Of a DNA stretch of 64,000 nucleotides, positions 1-8,699 are shown in pieces (the stretch's first letter is position 1; each line of letters opens with the position of its first letter). The DNA is from Achromobacter ruhlandii. Lineage in GTDB: Bacteria; Pseudomonadota; Gammaproteobacteria; Burkholderiales; Burkholderiaceae_B. The stretch covers positions 186,001-250,000 of the forward strand of contig NZ_CADIJL010000005.1 of NCBI RefSeq assembly GCF_902859695.1, read 5' to 3'. Under the pieces are notes generated by a model that did no database searches, had not been told where the DNA came from, and saw only the letters and a list, made by a program, of their open reading frames with translations. The position numbers and the translations under genes are program-made.

Positions 1-526
1 GCTGTTCGCCCATGATCTTGGAGGCGCCGTACAGGATCGCCGCGGGCGGCGCGCCGACGGAATGGAACGGGCCGTTCTCGGCCAGCGCGCCGGCGATGCC
101 GCTGCCGTAGCCATAGACCGCGTTGGACGAGGCGAACACGAACTTCTTGACCTTGTTGGCGCGGCAGGCTTCCAGCATGTTCTGCGCGCCGCGGATGTTC
201 ACGTCCACCGCTTGCCACGGCGTCTGCGCGAAGCCCAGCGTCATATACGCCGCCAGGTGCAGCACGCCGTCCACGCCTTCGGTCGCGGCCAGCAGGTCGG
301 GCAGGCGCATCAGGTCGCCGCGCACCACTTTCACGCGCGGATTTCCCTGTAGGTGGGCGATGGCCTCGGGCGTGCCAAACGCGAAGTTGTCCAGCAGGAT
401 CACTTCGCGCACGCCGGCGGCCAGCAGCGCGTCGGCAGTGTGCGAGCCCACCAGGCTGGCGGCGCCGGCGATCAGGATGCGGGCATCGGCCAGCGGCAGC
501 GCCGCGCTTTTCTTGTCGGTCGTCAT
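1..526 (-). CDS. NAD-dependent epimerase/dehydratase (extended SDR), 3' part cut by window edge
   Basis: The gene reads inward from an ATG at 526-524 and leaves the window at base 1, so only about 175 N-terminal residues are visible. The N-terminus carries a Rossmann dinucleotide-binding loop (ILIAGAASLVGSH, the GxxGxxG pattern). Further on come an HLAAY segment and, at the very edge, the active-site YxxxK (YGASKIMGE). These are typical of extended short-chain dehydrogenases such as nucleotide-sugar epimerases. It starts 5 bases after the stop of the aldehyde dehydrogenase gene, so the two are almost certainly co-transcribed. The substrate cannot be told from this fragment. Confidence 0.85.
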   Translation of the reverse strand, partial: MTTDKKSAALPLADARILIAGAASLVGSHTADALLAAGVREVILLDNFAFGTPEAIAHLQGNPRVKVVRGDLMRLPDLLAATEGVDGVLHLAAYMTLGFAQTPWQAVDVNIRGAQNMLEACRANKVKKFVFASSNAVYGYGSGIAGALAENGPFHSVGAPPAAILYGASKIMGEQ

Positions 527-531
527 GTGAT

Positions 532-2007
532 TCACAGTCCCATCGGTTGATTGTGCATGCCCCAGTACAGGCTCTTGACCTGACTGTAGAGGCGCAGGCC
601 ATGCAGGCCCTTCTCGCGGCCGATGCCGCTGGCCTTGAAGCCGCCGAACGGCGTGGCGATATGCGATTGCTTGTAGGTGTTGATCCAGACCGAGCCCGCC
701 TCGATCTCGCGCGCCACGCGCCAGGCGCGTGCATAGTCGCCGGTCCACATGCCGGCGGCCAGGCCGAAGGGCGTGTCATTGGCCTGTTCGATCACATCTT
801 GCTCATCCTCGAACGGCAGCGCCACCAGCACCGGCCCGAAGATCTCTTCCTGGCAGACGCGCGCGCCATTGCCCAGGCCGTCGATCACGGTGGGCAGGTA
901 GAACCAGCCGTTGGCCAGCTCGGCGCGATCCGGCGCGGCGCCGCCGACCAGCACACGGCCGCCTTCGGCGCGGCCGATGTCGACATAGCCTGCCACCTTG
1001 TCGCGATGCGCGCGCGACACCAGCGGCCCCATCTGCGTGGCGGGATCATCGGGCAGGCCCACGCGCACCTCGCGCGTGCGTTGCACCAGCGCCTCCATGA
1101 AGCGGCCATAGATGGACTTCTGCACGAACAGGCGCGAACCGGCCACGCAGCTTTGCCCGGCCGAGCCGAAGATGCCCGACACCACGCCGGCCACGGCGCG
1201 GTCCAGGTCGGCGTCGTCGAACACGATGTGCGGCGACTTGCCGCCCAGTTCCAGGCCCACGGGAATCAGGCGCTGACCGGCGATGCCGCCGATGGCGCGG
1301 CCCGTTTCGGTGCCGCCGGTGAACGACACCATGCGCACGCCGGGATGCTTGACCAGCGCGGCGCCGACGTCCTCGCCGTGGCCCGGCAGCACCGTCAGCA
1401 GCCCTTCCGGCAGGCCGGCCTCGGCACAGATGCGCGCCAGTTCCAGCGCCAGCTGCGGCGTCTCCTCGGACGGCTTGAGCAGCACCGCGTTGCCGGCCGC
1501 CAGCGCCGGCGCGGCCTTCTGCGCCTCGTTCATGATGGGCGAGTTCCAAGGCGTGATGGCCGCGATCACGCCGAACGGCTCGGCCAGCGCCATCGAAAAA
1601 TACTCGCCGCGCGGCGAGGTCATCTCGTTCTGCCAGGTCTCGCACACCGCGGCGTAATAGCGGAAATGCCCGGCCGCGCTGTCGACCATGTTCAGGCATT
1701 CCTTCCACGGCTTGCCGCTGTCGATCATCTGCAGCCGCGCCAGCGGCTCGCGTTCGGCGGCCAGGCGCCGGCCGATCTCGTACAGCGTGGCGGCGCGCTG
1801 GTCGGGGCGCAGCTTGCGCCACGGCTGGCGCTGGAACGCGTCCCAGGCGATGGCGACGGCGGCATCCACGTCGCGCGGCAAGGCGCGCGCAACGATGCCG
1901 GCAACGCTGCCGTCGGCGGGATTGATGGAGGTGATGACGGCGTCGCCGTCCTGGCCGTGGCGCCATTCGGCGCCCAACCGGAAGGGCTTTGGGCTCGATG
2001 CTTGCAT
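532..2007 (-). CDS. NAD(P)-dependent aldehyde dehydrogenase
   Basis: Aldehyde dehydrogenase superfamily enzyme of about 491 residues that oxidises an aldehyde to the acid. The general-base glutamate motif ([12 protein letters not shown]), the catalytic cysteine region ([14 protein letters not shown]) and the C-terminal [13 protein letters not shown] motif are all present. The open frame extends upstream to a TTG at 2070. I prefer the ATG at 2007 (MQASSPKPF) because family members begin about this far before the INPADG segment, but an ATG pair near 2043 is possible and no start has a strong ribosome site. It forms an operon with the SDR at 1-526 and is divergent from the LysR gene at 2099. The specific aldehyde is unknown. 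Confidence 0.9.
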   Translation of the reverse strand: MQASSPKPFRLGAEWRHGQDGDAVITSINPADGSVAGIVARALPRDVDAAVAIAWDAFQRQPWRKLRPDQRAATLYEIGRRLAAEREPLARLQMIDSGKPWKECLNMVDSAAGHFRYYAAVCETWQNEMTSPRGEYFSMALAEPFGVIAAITPWNSPIMNEAQKAAPALAAGNAVLLKPSEETPQLALELARICAEAGLPEGLLTVLPGHGEDVGAALVKHPGVRMVSFTGGTETGRAIGGIAGQRLIPVGLELGGKSPHIVFDDADLDRAVAGVVSGIFGSAGQSCVAGSRLFVQKSIYGRFMEALVQRTREVRVGLPDDPATQMGPLVSRAHRDKVAGYVDIGRAEGGRVLVGGAAPDRAELANGWFYLPTVIDGLGNGARVCQEEIFGPVLVALPFEDEQDVIEQANDTPFGLAAGMWTGDYARAWRVAREIEAGSVWINTYKQSHIATPFGGFKASGIGREKGLHGLRLYSQVKSLYWGMHNQPMGL

Positions 2008-2075
2008 AAGGTCGGGGCAATCCAGAGGTCTCGGTAGACGCATCATCGGCCGGCCGACTATTAGGCACAATTCGA

Positions 2076-2088
2076 TATTTTTCTTATA
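2076..2088. promoter_or_regulatory. Candidate LysR-type T-N11-A binding site between divergent genes
   Basis: The short AT-rich stretch between the aldehyde dehydrogenase and the LysR gene contains TATTTTTCTTATA, which fits the T-N11-A pattern and has partial dyad symmetry. The surrounding sequence is strongly GC-rich, so this is the likely shared promoter/operator. The assignment rests only on position and pattern. Confidence 0.4.
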
Positions 2089-2098
2089 TTCTTAGTCC

Positions 2099-3040
2099 AT
2101 GGCTATGAATATCAAGTACCGATCGCTCAAGGCCTTCCTGCTGGCGGTCGACACCGGCTCGTTCACCCACGCCGCCAGTCAGCTCGGCGTGACGCAGCCC
2201 TCGTTCACCGCGCTGATCCAGGACCTGGAGGACGTGCTGGGCCTGCGCCTGTTCGAACGCACCACCCGCAGCATCAGCCTGACCTCGGCGGGGCAGGACT
2301 TCCACGCCCGCGCGCAGCGGCCCATCGCCGACCTGGAGGAAGCCTATCGCAGCCTGGCCGACCTGGCGGCAGTGCGGCGCGGCAACGTCACCCTGGGCGC
2401 CCTGCCCTCGACCGCGCTGGCGCTGCTGCCCGTGGCGGTCGGCGCGTTGCGCCAACTGCACCCGGCGCTGAAGGTGCGCGTGGTCGAGGCCCACAACGAC
2501 GAACTGGTGGCCATGCTGCGCACCAACCAGATCGAGTTCGCCGTCGGCGCGCTGGCCGAGCCGGCGCCGGACCTGTCGTTCGCGCCGCTGGCCGAGGATT
2601 GCTTCTGCGCCATCTACCCGGCCGGCCATGCCCTGGAGAAAAAACGCGGCCCGCTGCACTGGCGCGACGTGCTGCGCTATGACCTGATCCTGCTGTCGCA
2701 AGGCTCGAACGCGCGCCAGCAGTTCGACCGCGCGGTGCGCGAGGAAACCGGCGCGCCCGCCACCGCGCTGCGCTATGACGTGACCAACATGGGCACCGCC
2801 GCCGGCATGGTGCGCCAGGGCCTGGGCGTGAGCGTGCTGCCGCGCCTGGCGCTGCCGGAATTGAACCTGTCGGGACTGCGCGCGGCGGCGCTGTGCGATG
2901 CCTCGGCGCGCCGCGCCATCGGCCTGCTGCACCGGCGCGATCGCTCGCTGTCGCCGGCCGCGCAGGCGCTGGCGGCGCAGTTGGAAACGGCCATGGACCA
3001 GATCGCGAGGCGGCTGTTGCCGTTGCCGCCCTTGAAGTGA
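2099..3040 (+). CDS. LysR-family transcriptional regulator
   Basis: A 313-residue regulator with an N-terminal winged helix-turn-helix (about residues 5-65, including SFTHAASQLGVTQPSFTALI) and a C-terminal LysR effector domain. It begins at the ATG at 2099; a second in-frame ATG lies at 2105 (MNIKYR). It is transcribed divergently from the aldehyde dehydrogenase/SDR pair, the classical arrangement for a LysR protein controlling its neighbours. The inducer is not identifiable. Confidence 0.9.
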   Translation: MAMNIKYRSLKAFLLAVDTGSFTHAASQLGVTQPSFTALIQDLEDVLGLRLFERTTRSISLTSAGQDFHARAQRPIADLEEAYRSLADLAAVRRGNVTLGALPSTALALLPVAVGALRQLHPALKVRVVEAHNDELVAMLRTNQIEFAVGALAEPAPDLSFAPLAEDCFCAIYPAGHALEKKRGPLHWRDVLRYDLILLSQGSNARQQFDRAVREETGAPATALRYDVTNMGTAAGMVRQGLGVSVLPRLALPELNLSGLRAAALCDASARRAIGLLHRRDRSLSPAAQALAAQLETAMDQIARRLLPLPPLK

Positions 3041-3194
3041 GCCGGCCGCTCGCGCCTGTCAGCCAGCGCAAGCGGCCAGAAAGGCGGGCACGGCGAATGA
3101 CGAACCGCGCCACGCCAAGCCGCCGCGGCCTGCCACGCGCTCGTTGCGCGGTCGCGGGGGCCTTCTCGGCCGCGGCTTCCGTTCAAACGCGGAT

Positions 3195-4553
3195 TCAGCC
3201 CGCCGCGAACAGCGCGCCGATGCGCGCCACGTCTTCATCGTCCAGCACCCCCGCCTGCCAGCGCAGCGTCAGCCACGCCAACAGGTTGTCGTAACGCGCG
3301 CGGTCCAGTTCGCGCAGCGCCTCGAAGCGCTGGCGCTCCGCGTCCAGCACGTCCAGGTTGGTGCGTTCGCCGCCCAGCACGCTGCGCCGCGTGGCCTGCA
3401 CGCGCAATGCGGCGGCCTCGGCGGCCTGCCGGTAGGCCGCGATGCGTGCGCGGCTGCTGGCAAAGGTATGGAACTGCCGCGCCAGGTCATCCAGCAACGC
3501 CCACGTGGCGGCATCGAGCTTGTGCTGCGCTTCTTCCTGCTCGGCCAGCGCCTGGCCGCTGGCCGCCGACGTGCGCCCGCCGGAATACAGCGGAATGCTG
3601 ACCTCGATGCCCACCGACCCGGTGTCATAACGTTGCCCGATCTGGTTATCGCCATTGGAATGCGTCAACTGCTTGCGGGCCACCAGCCTGGCCGTCGGCA
3701 GATGTCCCGCGCGGGCGGCCTCGTAGCGCTGGCGGCTGGCTTCCAGCAAGTGCCGCTGCGCCAGCAATTCGGGGTTGCCTGCCAGCGCCAGCTCGCGCCA
3801 CGCCGGCAGGTCGCGCCCCTCCACGGCCAGCCCGGCCAGCGCGGCCGCCCGCAAGGGCGCCAGCGGTTGCTCGGCCAGCGCCGGGCCGACAATCGCGCCC
3901 AGCGCATTGCGCGCATCGCGCAACTTGTCCCGCGCCTCGATCTCCTGCGCCTGCACCACGCGGGCGCGCGCCTCGATCTCCAACTGATCCGTGCGCGTGC
4001 CCTGGCCCGCCGCCACGAAGCGTTCGCTGCGGCGCGCGTCCTCCTGCAACGAACGGCCCTGCGACTGCGTCAATGCCAAGGCTTGCTGCGCGTAGAGCAC
4101 GGCGGTATACGCCTGCAGCACGCGCACCGCCAGCGCCTGGCGGGCGCGCTGCAACGTCAATCCGCCCGCCTCGGCGCGCTCGCGCCCGGCACGGTACTGC
4201 GCAAAGGCCGCCGCGTCGAACAACGGCTGGCTCAACGTGAAGCCCGAGGCGGAGCTGGCGTAGCGCGACCGTTGCTCCAGCGTGCCAAACCGCGTCTCCT
4301 GGCGAGACGACGTATCGTTGCGGGCGCCGCTGTAGTGGTAGCTCAGGTTCGGCAGCAAGCCGCCGCGCCCCAGCGCCTCTTCCTGCGCATCGGCCCGCTC
4401 GCGGGCCTGCGCGGCCTGCCAGGTGGGATCGGACGCCAACGCCATCGTGTACGCCTGCTGGAAATCCAGCGCCTGCGCCGCCCCCAACGCGGGCAGCAAC
4501 AGCGCCCCCATCAACATCCACGCCGCCGCCGGCGCGCCCCGCCAGCGATTCAT
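3195..4553 (-). CDS. hasF: TolC-family outer membrane channel of the hemophore type I secretion system
   Basis: A 452-residue outer membrane efflux protein. It has a signal peptide ending near GAAQA and the two long coiled-coil repeats of TolC proteins (many Ala/Arg/Glu-rich heptads). The ATG at 4553 overlaps the stop of the upstream adaptor gene (ATGA), which fixes the start and shows translational coupling. It is the last gene of hasD-hasE-hasF and should form the outer-membrane exit duct for HasA. In Serratia this role is played by a TolC homologue that is not always in the operon. The name is given by context; sequence alone only supports TolC/AprF family. Confidence 0.85.
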   Translation of the reverse strand: MNRWRGAPAAAWMLMGALLLPALGAAQALDFQQAYTMALASDPTWQAAQARERADAQEEALGRGGLLPNLSYHYSGARNDTSSRQETRFGTLEQRSRYASSASGFTLSQPLFDAAAFAQYRAGRERAEAGGLTLQRARQALAVRVLQAYTAVLYAQQALALTQSQGRSLQEDARRSERFVAAGQGTRTDQLEIEARARVVQAQEIEARDKLRDARNALGAIVGPALAEQPLAPLRAAALAGLAVEGRDLPAWRELALAGNPELLAQRHLLEASRQRYEAARAGHLPTARLVARKQLTHSNGDNQIGQRYDTGSVGIEVSIPLYSGGRTSAASGQALAEQEEAQHKLDAATWALLDDLARQFHTFASSRARIAAYRQAAEAAALRVQATRRSVLGGERTNLDVLDAERQRFEALRELDRARYDNLLAWLTLRWQAGVLDDEDVARIGALFAAG

Positions 4554-5902
4554 GCGTCCCCCCACGCCAGCCGCGCACGATCGAGCAAGGGCTTGAACAG
4601 ATAATTCAGCAGCGAGCGCTCGCCCGTGCGCACGAACACCTCCACCGGCATGCCGGCGCGCAGCGGCGCATCGCCAATGCGGCGCAACTGACCCGGCGCC
4701 ACATCGGCGCGCAGGCGATAGTAGGGACGACCGTTGCGGTCATCATCGAACCGGTCCGCCGACACCAGCGTCACGGTGCCTTCCAGTCGTGGCGTGCGGC
4801 TGGCATCAAAGGCGGTGAACATCAGCTCGACCGGCAGGCCCGTGCGCACCTTGTCGATGGACTCCACCGGCAAGCGCCCCTCGACCACCAGCGGCACGTC
4901 CTCGGGCACGATCTCCATCAGGCGCGCGCCCGGCTGCACCACGCCGCCCACCGTGTGCGCGGCCAGCGCCACCACAGTGCCGCTGACCGGCGCGCGGATC
5001 TCGCTGTGCGCCAGATCGAATTCCGCCGCCGCCAGCTTCTGCGTCAACTGTTCGCGCTGCACGCGGGTCTCCGCCAGATCGGTGCGCACCTCGCGCTGGA
5101 ATGCGTCGCGGCGTTGCTGCCCGCGCAGCGCCAGTTCCGCGATCTGCTGGCGGGTCTGGCCCAGCGCGCCCAGGTCCGAGGCCATGTCACCGTCCAGTTG
5201 CGCCAGGCTGCGCTCCAGGTCCAGCACCCGGTTGCGCGGCACGTAGCCTTCGCGCGCCAGATCGCGCAGGTTGCCGACCTGTTCCCGCAACAGGGTGCGT
5301 TGCGTGCGCTTGTGCGCCAAGGTCGATTCCAGGCCGGCGGCCAGGGCCCGGCTGCCGGCCAGCGTCGCGTCGATGCCAGCCAGCTCGCCCGCCAGCGCCG
5401 CCCGCCGGCTGGCGAACAGATGACGCTCCATCGCGTAGGCGGCCGCCACTTCGGCGTTCGCTTGGGCATCGGGCGGCGCAAGATCATCCCGCCCATCGCG
5501 CTCGGCCAGCAAGCGCGCTTCGCGGGCCATGACCGCCGCCTGCTGCGCGCGCAGGCTGTGCGCCTCGCCACGCACCCGGGTGTCGTCCAGCCGCACCAGC
5601 GCCTGGCCGGCCCGGACCTGGTCGCCTTCGGCCACCAGCAAGGCGCTCACCACGCCGCCCTCGATGCTGTCCACCGCCTGCCGCTCGCCGGTCACGACGA
5701 CGATGCCGGGCATCGCCACGCCGTTGTCCAGCGGCGCCCATGCCGCCCATGCCAGGAAGCCGCCAAAGCCCAGCGCCAGCACCCACCAGCCGAAGCGGGC
5801 CGACCAGCCGCCATGGTCTTCGGCATCAACCGCGCCCGCATCGCCCTTGTTCAGCTCGGGCCGCAACACCACCACCCGATTGCCCGCGGCGCGCCCCGTC
5901 AT
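4550..5902 (-). CDS. hasE: HlyD-family periplasmic adaptor of the hemophore type I secretion system
   Basis: A 450-residue membrane-fusion protein with a short cytoplasmic N-terminus, one membrane segment (about residues 37-57, FGWWVLALGFGGFLAWAAWA) and a biotinyl/lipoyl-like half (VVTGERQAVDSIEGG). A long alpha-helical hairpin and a beta-barrel C-terminal domain (IRAPVSGTVVALA) follow. It overlaps the ABC gene upstream and the TolC gene downstream by ATGA junctions. It links the inner-membrane ATPase to the outer-membrane channel for export of HasA without a Sec signal. Confidence 0.88.
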   Translation of the reverse strand: MTGRAAGNRVVVLRPELNKGDAGAVDAEDHGGWSARFGWWVLALGFGGFLAWAAWAPLDNGVAMPGIVVVTGERQAVDSIEGGVVSALLVAEGDQVRAGQALVRLDDTRVRGEAHSLRAQQAAVMAREARLLAERDGRDDLAPPDAQANAEVAAAYAMERHLFASRRAALAGELAGIDATLAGSRALAAGLESTLAHKRTQRTLLREQVGNLRDLAREGYVPRNRVLDLERSLAQLDGDMASDLGALGQTRQQIAELALRGQQRRDAFQREVRTDLAETRVQREQLTQKLAAAEFDLAHSEIRAPVSGTVVALAAHTVGGVVQPGARLMEIVPEDVPLVVEGRLPVESIDKVRTGLPVELMFTAFDASRTPRLEGTVTLVSADRFDDDRNGRPYYRLRADVAPGQLRRIGDAPLRAGMPVEVFVRTGERSLLNYLFKPLLDRARLAWGDA

Positions 5903-7821
5903 GCCTTGCCTCCGAGGATTCGCCCCGCAAACGCGCCACCGGCCAACGGATAGACCTGCGCCGCCGACCCGCCCGGGCGCGTCTGTGGCGGCGAGCCGGC
6001 TACGCCGGACGCCCCCGCCCCCGTCGCGCCGGCCATCGTCGCCGCGCGGCCGCCGGGCTCGGCGGACGCCGTTGGCGGTGATGGCCTCGCCCCGGGCGCT
6101 CCCTCGGGCCCCGGCCGCAACACGTCATGGGTGGCGCCGAAGCGCTGCGCGCGGCCATCGCGCAGCAACAGCAAGTGCGTGGTCGCCGCCAGCACCTTAG
6201 GCCGGTGCGTCACCAGCACCACCGTCGCGCCGATCTCGCGCAGCCGGCCCAGCGCATCGAGCAAGGCCTGCTCGCCCGCGTCGTCCAGGCTGGCGTTGGG
6301 TTCATCCAGCACCACCAGGCGCGGCGTGCCGTACAGCGCCCGCGCCAGCGCGATACGCTGGCGCTGCCCGCCCGACAACCCCTGGCCTCCGGCGCCCAGC
6401 GGCGTGTCATAGCCGCGCGGCAGGGCCAGGATGATGTCGTGCGCGCCGGCCAGCCGCGCCGCGTCGATCACCCGCCGGGCCAACCCCTCGCCATCGCTGT
6501 CCGGCCCAGGAAAGCGCGCGATGTTCTCGGCCACGGTCCCGGAGAACAACTCCACGTCCTGCGGCACATAGCCCAGCCACTCCCCCAGCCGCGCGCGTTC
6601 CCATTGCTTCAGGTCGGCCCCATCCAGCCTCGCCGTGCCCAGGCGGGCCGGCCACACACCCGCCACCAATCGGGCCAACGTCGACTTGCCCGCGCCCGAC
6701 GGGCCGACCACGCCCAGCACCTGCCCCGGCTCCAGCGCGAACGACACGTTCACCAGCGTCGGCTGCGCCGCGCCCGGCGGTGTCACCGTCACGCCCTCCA
6801 AGCGCAATGCGCCCTTCGGGTCTGGCAGCGTCAGGCCCGTGGACGGCTTCGGATACGTCGTCAGCAGCTCCTGCAGGCGCCGCCACGCCAGCCGCGTGCC
6901 CGCCCATTGCCGCCAGGCGCCGATCACCTGATCGATCGGGCTGAGCACGCGCCCCATCAGGATCGAGCCCGCAATCATCATGCCGGCGCTGACATGGCTT
7001 TGCAGCACCAGCCACGCGCCCAGCCCCAGCACCAGCGATTGCAGCGCCATCCGCACAGTCTTCGACAGGCTCGCGATCATCGCCGAGCGCTGGCTGGCCA
7101 GGCCCTGGCGCCGCACATAGCCCACATGCAGCCGCTGCCAGCGCGCGCGCAACCGGTCCAGCATGCCCATGGCCTGGATGGCTTCGGCATTGCGCAGTTG
7201 CCCTTCGGCCTCCACCCCGGCCCGCACCGACAACCCGCCCGCCTCGGCCAACAGCTTGCGCGACACCTGCTCGTTGAGCCACGCCAGCGCCACCAGGATG
7301 ATGGTTCCCGCCAACGCCAGCGTGCCCATCCAGGGATGGAACAGGAACATCACCAGCAGGAACAGCGGAAACCACGGCGCGTCGAAGAACGCGAACACCG
7401 CGCTGCCGGTCAGGAACTGGCGCACGGTGTTCAGGTCGTTGACCGCCTGCCCCGCATTGGCGGGCACGCCCGCCAGGCCGCGCTGGAACGCCGCTTCGTG
7501 CACGCGCCCGGCCAGCGCCGCGTCAAAGCGCGCGCCGATCTGGATGATGACGGCGCTGCGCGCATAATCCAGCGCGCCCATCAGCGCGAGCAAACCGACG
7601 ATCATCAGGCTCAGCATCACCAGCGTGAAGACGTTGCCGGATGCCAGCACGCGGTCATAGACCTGCAGCATGTAGAGCGACGGCGCCAGCATCAGCAAGT
7701 TGGTGGCGACACTGAACGCGGCCACGCTGTACCAGCCCGTGCGAAAGCGCGCCAGGAGCGCCTTGATATCCAGGACGTCCGCGCCCTGTGCCGCGCCCGC
7801 GCGCGTCTGGGTTTGCTGCAT
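5899..7821 (-). CDS. hasD: Type I secretion ABC transporter (PrtD/HasD family)
   Basis: A 640-residue fused permease-ATPase. The membrane domain (about residues 30-310) has five to six segments. The nucleotide-binding domain carries Walker A (GPSGAGKST), the signature (LSGGQ) and Walker B (RLVVLDEP). The ATG at 7821 (MQQTQTRAG) is preceded by AAGGAAA; the frame remains open to 7917 but without a better start. After the usual end of the domain there is an extra tail of roughly 80 residues rich in Gly, Ala and Pro, unlike typical HasD. It energises secretion of HasA (7953-8561), which lies upstream behind a terminator. Confidence 0.9.
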   Translation of the reverse strand: MQQTQTRAGAAQGADVLDIKALLARFRTGWYSVAAFSVATNLLMLAPSLYMLQVYDRVLASGNVFTLVMLSLMIVGLLALMGALDYARSAVIIQIGARFDAALAGRVHEAAFQRGLAGVPANAGQAVNDLNTVRQFLTGSAVFAFFDAPWFPLFLLVMFLFHPWMGTLALAGTIILVALAWLNEQVSRKLLAEAGGLSVRAGVEAEGQLRNAEAIQAMGMLDRLRARWQRLHVGYVRRQGLASQRSAMIASLSKTVRMALQSLVLGLGAWLVLQSHVSAGMMIAGSILMGRVLSPIDQVIGAWRQWAGTRLAWRRLQELLTTYPKPSTGLTLPDPKGALRLEGVTVTPPGAAQPTLVNVSFALEPGQVLGVVGPSGAGKSTLARLVAGVWPARLGTARLDGADLKQWERARLGEWLGYVPQDVELFSGTVAENIARFPGPDSDGEGLARRVIDAARLAGAHDIILALPRGYDTPLGAGGQGLSGGQRQRIALARALYGTPRLVVLDEPNASLDDAGEQALLDALGRLREIGATVVLVTHRPKVLAATTHLLLLRDGRAQRFGATHDVLRPGPEGAPGARPSPPTASAEPGGRAATMAGATGAGASGVAGSPPQTRPGGSAAQVYPLAGGAFAGRILGGKA

Positions 7822-7865
7822 TGAATTTCCTTGCCCGGATGACTGCCGGGACACGCAGAATGAAG

Positions 7866-7910
7866 AAACAAAAAGACGGTCGCGACGGGGGATAGGCCCG
7901 CCGCGACCGT
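7866..7910 (-). terminator. Intrinsic terminator/attenuator between hasA and hasD
   Basis: On the minus strand the sequence forms a stem with 9-bp perfect outer arms (ACGGTCGCG and CGCGACCGT, 7876-7910) followed at once by CTTTTTGTTTC. It lies 42 bases after the hasA stop and 44 bases before the hasD start. It should stop most transcripts after hasA and let a fraction continue into the secretion genes, giving more hemophore than transporter. Confidence 0.8.
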
Positions 7911-7952
7911 GACCCACGCGCCCGAGAAAGCGCGGGGAAACTCACGGGTGGG

Positions 7953-8561
7953 TTACGCCGCCAGGGCGAGGTCGGTTTCGGTGGCGAAGTTGTGGGCGAC
8001 CAGGTCGGCGATGGACATGCTGATGTCCATGCCGTTCTGCGCAAGGGCGCCAAACAGACCGTGATGCGACATGACGCCGGCCTTGACGTCGTCGAAGCCA
8101 TCGACATTGCCGTTCATCAAACCCCATACGATGTCATGTACGTCGTTACCGCGCCCTTCCGACACGTCGCCATAGACCGGCGCATCGAACGTGAACGTGA
8201 TGAGAGGATCGACCGCATGTCCGGCCTGATCCACCCCACCACCCAAGGTGATGGAGTCCATCGTGCCCCACACGGTATGCGGCGTGGCGCCTTCGACCTT
8301 GGGGCCGCTGTACGGCGGGAAGTAGTAGTTCAGTTCACCCGAGGCAACGAAGGCATAGTGGGCAACGTTTTTGCTAGCATAGCCATAGTCGGTTCCGTTG
8401 AAAGGGCCGCCACCGAAAAAGCCTCCATAGTTCTTGCCGACGGTGTGTTCACCGGCGACGCCGTCGTTCTCGAAGACCATCAACATGGATTCCAACGAAT
8501 CCTCCATCGAGATGCCTTGAGGAAGGTGACTTTCGTCGATAAAACTGATCGATACAGACAT
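7953..8561 (-). CDS. hasA: HasA-type secreted hemophore
   Basis: A small (202-residue) extracellular heme-binding protein of the HasA family, exported by the type I system encoded just downstream. No Sec signal is present; the extreme C-terminus (DLALAA) resembles the type I secretion signal of Serratia HasA. The order GGFFGG, FVASGELNY and PHTVWGTMDS aligns with the Serratia protein. The heme-ligand tyrosine corresponds to Y79 (LNY), the supporting histidine to H95 (PHT), and the distal histidine loop ligand to H39. I chose the ATG at 8561 because GGAG lies 7 bases before it; the ATG at 8567 would be only 2 bases from that site. Confidence 0.9.
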   Translation of the reverse strand: MSVSISFIDESHLPQGISMEDSLESMLMVFENDGVAGEHTVGKNYGGFFGGGPFNGTDYGYASKNVAHYAFVASGELNYYFPPYSGPKVEGATPHTVWGTMDSITLGGGVDQAGHAVDPLITFTFDAPVYGDVSEGRGNDVHDIVWGLMNGNVDGFDDVKAGVMSHHGLFGALAQNGMDISMSIADLVAHNFATETDLALAA

Positions 8562-8608
8562 TTCCATACTCCATTAACTACAGATTCAGCCGGGTAACCC
8601 CGACTCCC

Positions 8609-8685
8609 TTGGCGCCGCGCCAGGCAGGCGCCAATCATGCGAACCACTCGCATATTCTTTCGAGGGACCGCCATACGCCGGTCCC
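8609..8685 (-). repeat. Two hairpins in the hasR-hasA intergenic space
   Basis: Two inverted repeats lie in the 138-bp gap between hasR and hasA. The first has 8-bp arms TTGGCGCC/GGCGCCAA (8609-8634); the second has 7-bp arms GGGACCG/CGGTCCC (8664-8685). Neither is followed by a T-run on the minus strand. They may be mRNA processing or stabilising elements that set hasA levels, or a non-canonical terminator for hasR. Confidence 0.5.
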
Positions 8686-8699
8686 GATCAACACTAGGC

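Noticed and set aside
3144-4604. 486-codon frame opposite the TolC-like gene
   Set aside because: Shadow frame of a GC-rich gene; no start signal and no recognisable domain.
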